Shown here: piece after piece, positions 55,249 to 63,352 of the stretch
Layout of the letters: each line of letters begins with the position of its first letter
Position numbering within the stretch: position 1 is the stretch's first letter
Source: CAYTZH01 sp964442285
Lineage (GTDB): Bacteria; Myxococcota_A; UBA9160; JAFDET01
DNA: 64,000 nt
NCBI GenBank assembly: GCA_964442285.1
Contig: CAYTZH010000022.1
Span: 1 to 64,000 of the forward strand
Direction of reading: 5' to 3'
Translations under genes and position numbers: made by a program
Notes under the pieces: model-generated
Database searches by the model: none
What the model was told of the DNA's origin: nothing
Seen by the model: the letters and a program-made list of their open reading frames with translations, nothing else

Positions 55249-55293
55249 GGGATTCGCTCCTTGGCGGCGCCTCGGGGAGGCGGTGGGCGGGAC

Positions 55294-56109
55294 TCACTGG
55301 CCCCGGGGCAGAAGCTGATCCAGGTCCTCGCGGGGGATCATGCGGCGGGTCTGGCTCACGGGCCCGCGCACCGACAGCGGTCCATCGGGCACGAGCGACC
55401 CGAGCGTGGTGGCGCGCTCCTCCACCACCTCCACGTGGTCCCGGGGCGCGCCCCAGGTGAACCAAATCTGGGTGACCTCGCGGCTCCAGCTTCCGCCCAC
55501 CATGGCCGTCGTGCTGCCGTGACGCCGGATGCGAACCGCGTTGACGCGATACGCGAGCGGGAGCCAGGCCTGGCGCCGTTGGGTGACGGGTCCCGCGCCG
55601 CGGATGCGGTCCTGGACGACGCCCCCGAGCACGCCGATGGCGCTCGTGTCGGCGCCGGACTCGGAGTTGATCTCGCGTCGCTCGTAGACCGTGCGGCGGA
55701 TGCCGGGACGCTTGGGGTCCTGGGGCTGACCGGGTCGCGGGCTCGGCTCCTCCGGGTCGGGCCGGCGGGGCGGGGTGCCCCCGGACTGCCCGTTCAGGGC
55801 GAAGATCGTGGCGCTGCCGGGGCTGACGAGGCCGAACTCGGGGTCTCCCGCGCGCATCCCCAGATTTCGGCGCTGGAACTCCTCGATGTGGAGGATGGTG
55901 CTGTGGTCGCAGCGCCCGGTCTCGCGCAGGGGAATCGTGGAGTCGAGCAGGTAGGGATTGGACGTGCGCACCTGGGTCCCCGAGGCCAGCAGCAGCCGCT
56001 GGACGACGCGCACGTCCGCCTGCCGGTTCTCGCCCCCGTCGCCGACGGATTCGCGGATCTCCTCCAAGCCGCGCTGCTCCTCTCGGGCCCGTGGCCGCGC
56101 ACCCCGCAC
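55294..56109 (-). CDS. Protein with peptidoglycan-binding-like N-terminal domain
   Basis: This protein is 271 residues from GTG 56109; TTG 56067 (LEEIRESVGDGG) is a likely alternative. Residues ~20-105 follow the peptidoglycan-binding-1 pattern: SVGDGGENRQADVRVVQRLLLASG, TILHIEEFQRRNLGM and GLVSPGSATIFALNG. A disordered Pro/Arg linker (about 110-140) and an unrecognised C-terminal half (VNAVRIRRHGSTTAMVGGSW) follow. It has no signal peptide. It lies just downstream of the hydrolase gene. Confidence 0.6.
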   Translation of the reverse strand: MRGARPRAREEQRGLEEIRESVGDGGENRQADVRVVQRLLLASGTQVRTSNPYLLDSTIPLRETGRCDHSTILHIEEFQRRNLGMRAGDPEFGLVSPGSATIFALNGQSGGTPPRRPDPEEPSPRPGQPQDPKRPGIRRTVYERREINSESGADTSAIGVLGGVVQDRIRGAGPVTQRRQAWLPLAYRVNAVRIRRHGSTTAMVGGSWSREVTQIWFTWGAPRDHVEVVEERATTLGSLVPDGPLSVRGPVSQTRRMIPREDLDQLLPRGQ

Positions 56110-56110
56110 C

Positions 56111-57046
56111 CTAGCGGATTCGGCCCGTGCGCAGCCCGGACCGGCTCTCCTCCAGGAAGGCCTCGATCTCGTCGGCCAGCCGATCCGGAGCGTCCACGTG
56201 GACGTCGTGGCTGGCCTCCTCGACCAGCGCGAAGCGCGTGAGCCGCGCGTTGCGCAGGCGCGGGGTGAGCCGCCGGGCGGCGGCGACCGGAATCGACGCG
56301 TCCCGCCCGCCGTGGACCTGCAGGACCGGCGCCTCGATTTCCTCGTAGGTGCCCAGCACGAGCGGTATGCCGTCGATCGTGTACTGGCGTCGGATGAAGG
56401 TGAGCAGCGCGTTGCGGGTTCCGCGGATCCGATACGCCTCCTCGAGCCGCGCCCGATGCGCCGCGGAGAAGACGGTCGAGAACAGGTCGGTGCGACCCAT
56501 CGCGACCTCGCCGAGCCCCGGCAGGAAGGGCACGAGCTGGGCCGGGTCCATGGCCATGCCGTGGCCGATGAAGACCGCGGCCTCCACCCGTTCGGGATGT
56601 CGCGCCGCGACCAGCGCGGCCACGGCGCCGCCGGCCGAGTGGCCCACGATCGTGGCGCGCTCGATGCCCAGGGCGTCCATGACGTCGATGGCCTGGCGGG
56701 TCCACAAGCGGAGCCCGTAGCGGAAGCGGTGGCTGCGATCGCTGAGACCCACGCCGTAGTCGTCGAACGCCACGACGCGATGCCGCCGGGCGAGGCGCTC
56801 GGCCAGGCCCTCCTGCCAGTCGGCGACGCTGCGTCCCGTGCCGTGGGTGAGCAGCAGCACGTCGCCGCTTCCCACGTCCAGGAGGTGGACCCGCCCCGAG
56901 CGCGTCTCGAGAAACGAGGTGTGGGGGCCGGAGGGCGCCCGGGCGCCGGCGAGCGGCTCGAGCCGTGCGATGAGCGCGTTCCCGATCACGACGAGCAGGA
57001 CCGGGATCGCGACCGCGCCCAGGGCGATCCAGAGGACGACGCGCAT
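56111..57046 (-). CDS. Alpha/beta-hydrolase with N-terminal membrane anchor
   Basis: This 311-residue protein has an N-terminal hydrophobic segment (VVLWIALGAVAIPVLLVVIG). The hydrolase core has the oxyanion HGTGRSVADW, nucleophile Ser in VGHSAGGAV, Asp in VHGGRDASIPV and His in ASHDVHVD. The substrate is unknown. It is the first gene of a small minus-strand group with the possible peptidoglycan-binding protein. Confidence 0.87.
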   Translation of the reverse strand: MRVVLWIALGAVAIPVLLVVIGNALIARLEPLAGARAPSGPHTSFLETRSGRVHLLDVGSGDVLLLTHGTGRSVADWQEGLAERLARRHRVVAFDDYGVGLSDRSHRFRYGLRLWTRQAIDVMDALGIERATIVGHSAGGAVAALVAARHPERVEAAVFIGHGMAMDPAQLVPFLPGLGEVAMGRTDLFSTVFSAAHRARLEEAYRIRGTRNALLTFIRRQYTIDGIPLVLGTYEEIEAPVLQVHGGRDASIPVAAARRLTPRLRNARLTRFALVEEASHDVHVDAPDRLADEIEAFLEESRSGLRTGRIR

Positions 57047-57217
57047 TTGGCTTCTCGCGATGGAGTATGGCCTCCGGCGCGGTGCCCGGCCACGCTCCGC
57101 GCCGGTGTGGGGCCGAGGAGGGCTTCGATCGCGCCGCAGGCGGGCCAGTGGCGAAGCTCACAGGGCGTGGCGGAGAATTCGGCGATGCTTCCCTCCAACA
57201 CGGAGGTGAGCCAGCCC

Positions 57218-57514
57218 ATGCCCCAGTCCCGGGACCCGCGCCAGCAGTCCGCCATCTTCAAGCGGCACCAGCGTCACCAGCAGCGGCTGCGGGCGCTCCG
57301 CCAGTGCATGAGCCAGGGCAAGACGCTCTTCGGCCTCGACGTCTGGCACAAGGGCCACGAGAAGCCCTCCCTGATCCGCTTCGCCGACTGCGGACCCAAG
57401 GGGCACCCGCCGGCGGTGGTCTGCGTGCGCACCAGCCGCGAGGCCAACCTGGCGCTGCCGCCCGAGGCCCTCGGACGCTTCGTCGAGGTCTATCAGGGCC
57501 CCGCCGCGGGCTAG
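57218..57514 (+). CDS. Small basic protein of unknown function
   Basis: This protein is 98 residues from ATG 57218 behind GGAGGTGAG. In-frame ATG 57185 and GTG 57206 are weaker alternatives. The first 35 residues are Gln/Arg-rich (QQSAIFKRHQRHQQRLRALR). Then comes GLDVWHKGHEKPSLIRFADCGPKG. No family is recognised. It precedes the toxin-antitoxin pair but has its own RBS and is probably separate. Confidence 0.6.
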   Translation: MPQSRDPRQQSAIFKRHQRHQQRLRALRQCMSQGKTLFGLDVWHKGHEKPSLIRFADCGPKGHPPAVVCVRTSREANLALPPEALGRFVEVYQGPAAG

Positions 57515-57532
57515 CGAGGGGAGTCGAGCCGC

Positions 57533-57567
57533 TTGACTCATGGTAATGAGTCAAATAGACTCATGGC
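57533..57567 (+). promoter_or_regulatory. Promoter/operator of the toxin-antitoxin pair
   Basis: -35 TTGACT (57533-57538), 17-bp spacer and -10 TAGACT (57556-57561) put the transcript start at about 57568, exactly the GTG start of the antitoxin. The -35 and spacer carry a 9-bp inverted repeat (57533-57541 with 57546-57554). A third GACTCAT half-site lies over the -10 (57558-57564). Confidence 0.72.
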
Positions 57568-57825
57568 GTGACCAAGCGGATGCAGGTGCTGCTCGAGGAC
57601 GCCGAGTACCGGCGGTTGCAGCGGATCGCCCGGCGCCGGCGCATGACCCTCGCGGAGTGGGTGCGCCAGGCTCTGCGCGCGGCAGCGCGAGAGGAGCCCG
57701 AGGGCGACGCGGGCAAGAAGCTCGCGGTGGTCCGCGAGGCGGCCACCCACGCCTACCCCAGCGGCGACGTCGAGCAGATGCTCGCCGAGATCGAGGCGGG
57801 CTACGGGAGCGACCTCGCCGAGTGA
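57568..57825 (+). CDS. Ribbon-helix-helix antitoxin
   Basis: This 85-residue protein has an N-terminal RHH DNA-binding fold (MQVLLEDAEYRRLQRIARRRRMTLAEWVRQALR) and an acidic C-terminal tail (DVEQMLAEIEAGYGSD) that would neutralise the toxin. It starts at GTG 57568 with no RBS, consistent with a leaderless transcript. It should repress its own promoter through the palindrome just upstream. The toxin gene follows after 19 nt. Confidence 0.85.
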   Translation: MTKRMQVLLEDAEYRRLQRIARRRRMTLAEWVRQALRAAAREEPEGDAGKKLAVVREAATHAYPSGDVEQMLAEIEAGYGSDLAE

Positions 57826-57844
57826 TCCCCGAGGACGCCGCCCG

Positions 57845-58240
57845 GTGATCTTCGTGGACTCCAACGTTCCGATGTATCTCGTCGGGGCGCCTCACCCCCA
57901 CAAGGCCGACGCGCAGCGGGCCCTGGAGGGCCTGATCTCCCAGGGCGAGCGACTCGTGACCGACGCCGAGGTGCTCCAGGAGATCCTGCATCGCTACGTC
58001 GCGATCGGTCGCCGGGACGCCGTCCAGCCGGCGTTCGATGCCGTGCTCGGGGTGGTCGACGACGTCCTCCCCATCACCCGGCAGGATGCCGAGCGCGCGA
58101 AGGCGATCCTGCTCGGGTCGCCCCGGCTCTCCGCCCGCGACGCGATCCACGTGGCCATCATGGAGCATCACGGGATCGCCCGGATCCTCTCCTTCGACAC
58201 GGGCTTCGAGCGGGTTCCCGGCCTCACCCGCCTCGGCTGA
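57845..58240 (+). CDS. PIN-domain toxin (VapC-like)
   Basis: This 131-residue PIN-fold ribonuclease has the acidic active site: D5 in FVDSNVP, Glu in DAEVLQEIL, D in LSARDAIHVA and a final Asp in SFDTGF. VapC-type toxins cleave initiator tRNA or rRNA. It starts at GTG 57845, 19 nt after the RHH antitoxin, in the usual antitoxin-toxin order. Confidence 0.88.
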   Translation: MIFVDSNVPMYLVGAPHPHKADAQRALEGLISQGERLVTDAEVLQEILHRYVAIGRRDAVQPAFDAVLGVVDDVLPITRQDAERAKAILLGSPRLSARDAIHVAIMEHHGIARILSFDTGFERVPGLTRLG

Positions 58241-58288
58241 TCGCCCGGAACGAGCGGAGTAGCGGCCTCTGCGCCCTCCTCGTCCAGT

Positions 58289-59185
58289 ATGGGCATCATG
58301 CCGGGCGGGCGCCAAGTCGGCCGAGTGCTCCGCGGCGCCCGCGAAGGGGAGCGCCACGGCGGCGCAGACGAGCAGCGGGGAGGGCAGGCGGGGAGGGATC
58401 AGCGGCGCCACGAAGTCGTCTCGAGGTGTTCGTCCCTCCTCCCCCCGGCGCTCGGCGGGTCAACTGCAGCGTGGGAGATCCCGATCGGCGCAGACCGGGC
58501 GCAGGTGTTCGCGGCCACGGCGTTCGTCCCTGGCTTCTACAGCTACACGGCCGTGGCGGTCGCAGGACGGGCCCACGAGGTTCTCGTGGTGCCGGTGCAC
58601 CTGCATCTCGAGCGCTCTCGGCCGGACCCGCAGCCGAGATCACGCGCGCCGGACCCGAGCCAGCGGCTGCCCGTGTTCGCGCTGGATCGGACGTCGGGTG
58701 GCGTGGCGCGCCTGACGCGGGGCCAGTTCCTCGAGCGCGAGACGCTCGCGGAAGACCTGCCGCAGGAGCTCGCGTCCCGGCATCCGGAGCTCGCGCTCGC
58801 CGGAAGCCGGTCGCAGTACGCCGTCGCGCGACCGGAGGGCGATCGGGCGTACGTGGCCGCCGAGTCCTGGGAGAGCGAGGAGCGCTCGAGGCTCACCTTC
58901 GGCCTGCCGAGCCTGATCCCCTTCATGGGGCGCCAGGAGTTCTTCGAACGCCGGACGTTCCACAGCGGGACGCGCTTCCTCGAGGTCTTCGACTCGGCGC
59001 GTCCGCAGGTGCCGGTGATCCGCTTCAGCCAGCGGTTCCGGAACCACACCACCGTCCCGCTCGCCAGCGAGTTCGCGGCCTGGGTGCAGGGCGCCGCCGA
59101 ACCGGTGCTGGTGCTGGTGGATCCCGGGGAGCCGCGTCGAAGGGCGGCCCGCTTCTACGTGGTCGAGGTCCGTCCCCGGGAGTGA
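58289..59185 (+). CDS. Hypothetical protein with uncertain start
   Basis: The open frame gives up to 298 residues, but the first ~65 (Arg/Gly-rich) do not look like real protein. A start near GTG 58505 would give about 226 residues. The C-terminal part is protein-like (FAATAFVPGFYSYTAVAV, LPVFALDRTSGGVARL, FRNHTTVPLASEFAAWV). No family is recognised. The 5' end may be decayed or truncated. Confidence 0.5.
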   Translation: MGIMPGGRQVGRVLRGAREGERHGGADEQRGGQAGRDQRRHEVVSRCSSLLPPALGGSTAAWEIPIGADRAQVFAATAFVPGFYSYTAVAVAGRAHEVLVVPVHLHLERSRPDPQPRSRAPDPSQRLPVFALDRTSGGVARLTRGQFLERETLAEDLPQELASRHPELALAGSRSQYAVARPEGDRAYVAAESWESEERSRLTFGLPSLIPFMGRQEFFERRTFHSGTRFLEVFDSARPQVPVIRFSQRFRNHTTVPLASEFAAWVQGAAEPVLVLVDPGEPRRRAARFYVVEVRPRE

Positions 59186-59304
59186 GCGGGGCGACGGGCC
59201 TTGGCACGCCCGCTGCACCGTCCAGGGCTGAGAGCCGTGCGCCTCCGCGGGCACCGGGGATGCCCCCCGTTCTGCCCTCCGGCCACAAGGCAGGGAGTCC
59301 GCTC

Positions 59305-59505
59305 ATGTTTCCGCTTCTCTGGCCCCTCGAGCAGCCCGTCCTGTGGGCGGTCCTCGCCGTGGCGTTCGTGATCCCCGTGTGGCGGATCTGCACACGGCTG
59401 GGACATCCGGGCTGGTTCTCGATCGCGGTCGTGATCCCGTTCCTGAACCTGCTCTTCCTGTACTTCCTGGCCTTCACCGACTGGCCGCGGGACATCCCCG
59501 ACTAG
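59305..59505 (+). CDS. Small two-helix membrane protein
   Basis: This 66-residue protein starts at ATG 59305 behind CAGGGAG. It has two membrane helices (LWAVLAVAFVIPVWRIC and FSIAVVIPFLNLLFLYFLAF) separated by the LGHPGW loop, and ends FTDWPRD. The WRIC...GxPGW...IPxxNLLxLYxLAFxDWP pattern is common in small uncharacterised proteobacterial membrane proteins. The function is unknown. Confidence 0.72.
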   Translation: MFPLLWPLEQPVLWAVLAVAFVIPVWRICTRLGHPGWFSIAVVIPFLNLLFLYFLAFTDWPRDIPD

Positions 59506-59714
59506 GGCGCAGCGGCCACGCGCAGGGGCAGCGAGCCGGCGTGGTCGCGGATCTCGCCGCCGCGCTCCAGGCGGACGGCGGGGTCCTGTCCCTCGCGGGT
59601 GTGGAGGGTGACCACCTCGCCCACGAGCGGGGTCGCGATGATGCCGGCCACGAGGACGAAGAGCAGGACCGGGGCGCCGAGCCCGATCAGGATCTGCTTC
59701 GCGGAGACCTCAGT
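59502..59714 (-). pseudogene. Membrane-anchored small protein lacking a standard start
   Basis: A 70-codon stretch ending at 59502 reads as a membrane helix (AKQILIGLGAPVLLFVLVAGI) followed by TPLVGEVVTLHTREG, a pattern seen in small membrane proteins of proteobacteria. No ATG, GTG or TTG precedes the helix after the upstream in-frame stop, and the expected C-terminal part is short. It may be a remnant, or start at a rare codon such as CTG 59690. Confidence 0.4.
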
Positions 59715-60897
59715 CCCACCAGAGCACGATCTGGCGGCGGGCCTTCAGGTCGCGGGCAAGGATCTCGAGGCCGAAGCCCTCCTTGGTGAAGTCGATCCCC
59801 TCGATCAGGGGCTGCAGGTGGGGCGGGACCTCCCGCCCGGTCTCCTCGTACATCTCCACCATCTCGTCCATGCAGCCGAAGCCCTGCTCCACCACGTCGG
59901 GGCAGAACGCGTGGATCTCCTGCGCCAGCCCGGACAGGTCCTCGGGGAGGGTTCGGAAGGCCACGGTCAGGCGGCTCTCGCTCACGTCCGAGATCTCGAT
60001 GCCGAAGCGCGCGTCCCAGTCCTTCAAGACGGCGACGACCCCGTCGGTCGTGAGGCCGCAGTGGATGCCGTTCGTATGGTGGGCGTACAGCGCCGCGAAG
60101 CGGGGGTCGCGATCCAGGGGTGTCTCCTCTCGGGAAGCGGCGGAGCCGCCTCGTTCGCGCAGCCAGTCCGCCACGGCATCGTGGCCGGCCTCTCGGGCCA
60201 GGAGCTCCGCGGTGCAGGCCGGATCGCCGTAGGCAAAGCGGTCGGGCCGCGCGCCGGCGTGTACCAGCCGCTGCACCATCTCCAGGTGCCCGGCCGTGGC
60301 GGCGCGGATGAGCGGGGGCTCGGCCTGCTCGTCCGCGTCGGTGCCCTCCGGGTCGGCTCCGTGGGCGAGCAGGAGCGCCGCCATCTCGTGGTCGTCGTTG
60401 CGCACGGCGATGGCGAGGGGACCGATGATCCGCGCGTTCGGATCGAGGCCCGCGGCGAGGGCCCGCTCCACGGCGGTCGTGTTGCCCCGGTCCACGTCGA
60501 CCTCGAAAGCGAGCAGGGGCTCGTCGCCGCGATCGGCGCCGGCGGCGGCCAGCAGATCCTGGATGGCCTCCATCCGCTCGCGCACCACCCGGTCGGCGAT
60601 GCGGGAGACGCAGGCGCCCCACGGCGTCCAGCCGTTGGCGTCGCGGCGCGACGGATCGGCTCCGAGCTCGAGCAGGAGTGCCACGGCCCGGGGAGCGCCC
60701 CTTCCCCCGAGGATCGCGGCGGTGAGCGGCGTCTCGCCGTCCTCGGAGGTCCCGTCGAGGTGGGCGCCGTCCGCATGCGCCCGGCGGATGCCCTCCAGGT
60801 GCGCCTCGGCACCGGGCCGGTCGCACCAGGCGACGGCGAAGAAGAGCGCCTCGTCAGGGGTATCGAACGCGAGCGCGGGGGCATCGGTTTCCGACAT
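59710..60897 (-). CDS. Ankyrin-repeat protein
   Basis: This 395-residue protein has about five ankyrin repeats in residues 30-250 (GETPLTAAILGGRGAPRAVALLLELGADPS, LAIAVRNDDHEMAALLLAHGADPEG, PPLIRAATAGHLEMVQRLVHAGARPD). The C-terminal ~140 residues are unrepeated (VEMYEETGREVPPHLQPLI). No signal peptide. It probably mediates a protein-protein contact; the partner is unknown. Confidence 0.85.
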   Translation of the reverse strand: MSETDAPALAFDTPDEALFFAVAWCDRPGAEAHLEGIRRAHADGAHLDGTSEDGETPLTAAILGGRGAPRAVALLLELGADPSRRDANGWTPWGACVSRIADRVVRERMEAIQDLLAAAGADRGDEPLLAFEVDVDRGNTTAVERALAAGLDPNARIIGPLAIAVRNDDHEMAALLLAHGADPEGTDADEQAEPPLIRAATAGHLEMVQRLVHAGARPDRFAYGDPACTAELLAREAGHDAVADWLRERGGSAASREETPLDRDPRFAALYAHHTNGIHCGLTTDGVVAVLKDWDARFGIEISDVSESRLTVAFRTLPEDLSGLAQEIHAFCPDVVEQGFGCMDEMVEMYEETGREVPPHLQPLIEGIDFTKEGFGLEILARDLKARRQIVLWWD

Positions 60898-60939
60898 GCC
60901 TCCCGTGTCGTCGTCCCGGACGATCGGCTGAAGGCCGTG

Positions 60940-62313
60940 TCAGGCGGCCTCGGCCCCGGGCGGCCGGCCCTGCTCCAGGCGGTACCAGTCGACCCGTCGG
61001 GTCACCCACATCGCCAGGCCGAGCCCGCCGAACAGGCCGAGAGAGCCCAGGAGCAGGGCGTAGTCCTGCTCCTGGAGGAGCACGTAGAGGAACGCGTAGA
61101 GCGCGGACACCAGGCCACCCAGAGCGGCCGCGCGGCGCCCCGCGCCGAGGATGGCGCGACCGTAGAGCGTGACCATGCTGGCGATGGCGACGCCGGCCAG
61201 CCCGTAGGCGACCGGAAAGCCCAGGTGCTCGGCGAGCGAGAGCTGGAGCAGGTAGAACAGACACAGCGCGCCGCCCACGAACAGGTACTGGATCGGGTGG
61301 ACGCGCAGTCCGACCAGCACCTCGAAGAGCCAGATCACCAGGAAGGGCAGGCCCAGGAACAGCACCTCGTACTTCACGCTCCGCTCCGCCATCCGGTAGG
61401 GATCGACCGGCGCGAGGAAGTCCACCCCGACGACCGCGGAGCGGAGCGCCGCGGCCGTCACCTCGACGTCCCGCCACTGCTGGGGGTAGCCGCGGGCGAG
61501 ATGGGAGACCTCCCAGCGCGCCTCGAAGCCCTCGGCGTCGATGCGGCGCTCGCTCGGCAGCCAGCGACCCTGGAAGCTCGGGTGGGGCCAGTTGGAGGCG
61601 AGCGAGACGGTGCTGGTTTCGCCCACGGGCGTGAAGGCGAGCGCGCGGGCGCCGTTCAGGCGCACCTCCACACGGAACGTCCCGCCGGCCCGCACCCGCT
61701 CGGCCGGCAGGCGCGCGCGCAGGCTCGGCGGGCCGTCGGCGAGGGAGGCACCGCCGGGCTCGAAGTCGAGCGGGGTGTCCAGCCAGGTGAGCTTCGGCTG
61801 GCTTCGCAACGCGCCGGGATCCTGGATGGCGAGCAGCAGCTCCGCCTTCTCCCAGAGCACCGCGTCGGGCTCGACGTCCCACTCCCGGAAGTCCGGCGCG
61901 CGGAAGCGTCCCTCGAGCGCCAGGTCGGCCCGGTAGAGCGGGACCTCGAAGATGCCGCGGTAGCGGGTCTCGGCGTGGGCGTCCGCGCGGAGGGCGAGCG
62001 ACTCCGGCAGGAAGTAGGCGTGGCGGATCACGCTGTCCTCGAAGCGGGCACCCCGCTCGGTGCGGGTGACCCGTAGCTCGCGCCAGGGCACCCGCAGCAC
62101 CGGGCCGAGCAGGCGCTGCTCGCCACCCCAGCGACGGGTCACGTCGGCGACGGCCTCGTCGCGGGTCGCGCGGCGCGCCCCGATCTGGCGGTCGATCAGC
62201 TCGATCGGGACCTGGAGCACGAGCACGAGCAGGCCGACCACGAGCACCCGCAGGAGCTGCGAGCGCCCGAGGGCGGCGGTCACTGCGCTGAGGTCGGGGG
62301 GCGAAACGGCCAT
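60940..62313 (-). CDS. CreD-like inner-membrane protein
   Basis: This protein is 457 residues from ATG 62313; longer readings to 62505 are not credible. It follows the CreD layout: an N-terminal helix (LLRVLVVGLLVLVLQVPI), a large periplasmic domain beginning with LIDRQIGARRATRDEAV and RWGGEQRLLGPVL, and five or six C-terminal helices (VKYEVLFLGLPFLVIWLFEVLVG). E. coli creD is controlled by CreBC; no such regulators are seen here. Confidence 0.88.
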   Translation of the reverse strand: MAVSPPDLSAVTAALGRSQLLRVLVVGLLVLVLQVPIELIDRQIGARRATRDEAVADVTRRWGGEQRLLGPVLRVPWRELRVTRTERGARFEDSVIRHAYFLPESLALRADAHAETRYRGIFEVPLYRADLALEGRFRAPDFREWDVEPDAVLWEKAELLLAIQDPGALRSQPKLTWLDTPLDFEPGGASLADGPPSLRARLPAERVRAGGTFRVEVRLNGARALAFTPVGETSTVSLASNWPHPSFQGRWLPSERRIDAEGFEARWEVSHLARGYPQQWRDVEVTAAALRSAVVGVDFLAPVDPYRMAERSVKYEVLFLGLPFLVIWLFEVLVGLRVHPIQYLFVGGALCLFYLLQLSLAEHLGFPVAYGLAGVAIASMVTLYGRAILGAGRRAAALGGLVSALYAFLYVLLQEQDYALLLGSLGLFGGLGLAMWVTRRVDWYRLEQGRPPGAEAA

Positions 62314-62503
62314 GGGGCACCTCCGTGAGCCGAGCGCGAGCGTAGACGCGGAATGCGGCAGCACGGGGTCGGCGGGAGACTTGTCGGAGGCGCGATGTGG
62401 CGGGCTCGAGGCAGCCAGGGTTCTACGAAGCCGGCCCACGGGCGGTCCCGAGCGGATCGTCCGATCGACCACCGCGCACCTTCGGGTGCCTGGGGAATCG
62501 GCC

Positions 62504-63306
62504 ATGGATTTCTGCGAAGCCCGGGAGCTGGCGGTGGCCCTCCGCCGGCAGCGCCTCCGGATCGTCTACTTCGCCCACCGCTACGCGGCCTGGCTCCTGG
62601 CCCGCGCGGCCGGGGAGGGCGTGCCGATGCGCGAGCTCAAGCGCTGGTGCCAGGGCTGGTACCAGACGACGCGACCGGGCTCGAACCTGATCGTGCTCCT
62701 CAACTTCTCGCTGAAGCACAACGCGGTGTACCGGCGCTGCCTCGATCCGGGGCACGACCTCCCGATGGTCGTACGAGGTCACCCCCACGCGCGGCCGCCG
62801 GAGATCACCCTGGCCTGGACCCGGGTGGACGTGGACCGCGATCGCGGCGAGGCGTTGATCGAGGAGGTCCAGACCGACTGGATCCGGGAGTTCGCCTCGC
62901 TGTGGTCGTGCACGGAACGGGTCGCTCGCGCGCCGCCCGGGATCGGCTGGTGCGGGAGGAATTCCGGAACCGGGCCGCCTCCTTCGAGGGGCTCGCGCGC
63001 TACTGGACGCGGGTGCTCGCGCTGCACCGGTCGTGGTGGGCCGACGCGACGCTGTTCGCCACGCTCTGGCTGCTGGTGGAGAAGCTCCGGATCCGGCGGG
63101 TCTACTACCACACGTTCGAGGGGGGCGAGCGGCGCAAGGGGCTCGCCTGGTCGCCGCCCCGCTCCCTCTACACCGGGCTGCCGGAGCGGTTCGGCTTCGA
63201 GTCGACGTGCGAGCCGCCCCGGTTCCTCGTGCCCGAGCAGCCGAGCGCCGAGGCGGCACGTCGGGCGGCCCGGGGCGAGCCTCCGTGGTACCGGCTCGCG
63301 TTCTGA
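62504..63306 (+). pseudogene. Frameshifted gene, function unknown
   Basis: The first part (62504 to about 62925) reads MDFCEARELAVALRRQRLR...ALIEEVQTDWIREFASLW in one frame. The rest (about 62920 to 63306) reads DRLVREEFRNRAASFEGLARYW...VYYHTFEGGERRKGL...LYTGLPERFGF in the -1 frame. Both halves look like real protein and join naturally, so one base appears lost near 62920-62940, inside a G/C run. No slippery heptamer in the right phase was seen, so a mutation or sequencing error is more likely than programmed shifting. Confidence 0.7.
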
Positions 63307-63352
63307 AGGCGCGGGGGTCAGGCGCTGCGGGCGGCCGGCCGATCCGGGGGCC

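Noticed and set aside
57551..58411. Minus-strand ORF starting with a signal-like segment (MAPLIPPRLPSPLLVC)
   Set aside because: It is antisense to the PIN toxin and antitoxin, and the part beyond the hydrophobic start is low-complexity.
62920..62940. Programmed -1 frameshift in the 62504-63306 gene
   Set aside because: No X-XXY-YYZ heptamer in the correct phase was seen; CCC-GGG there is in the wrong register.
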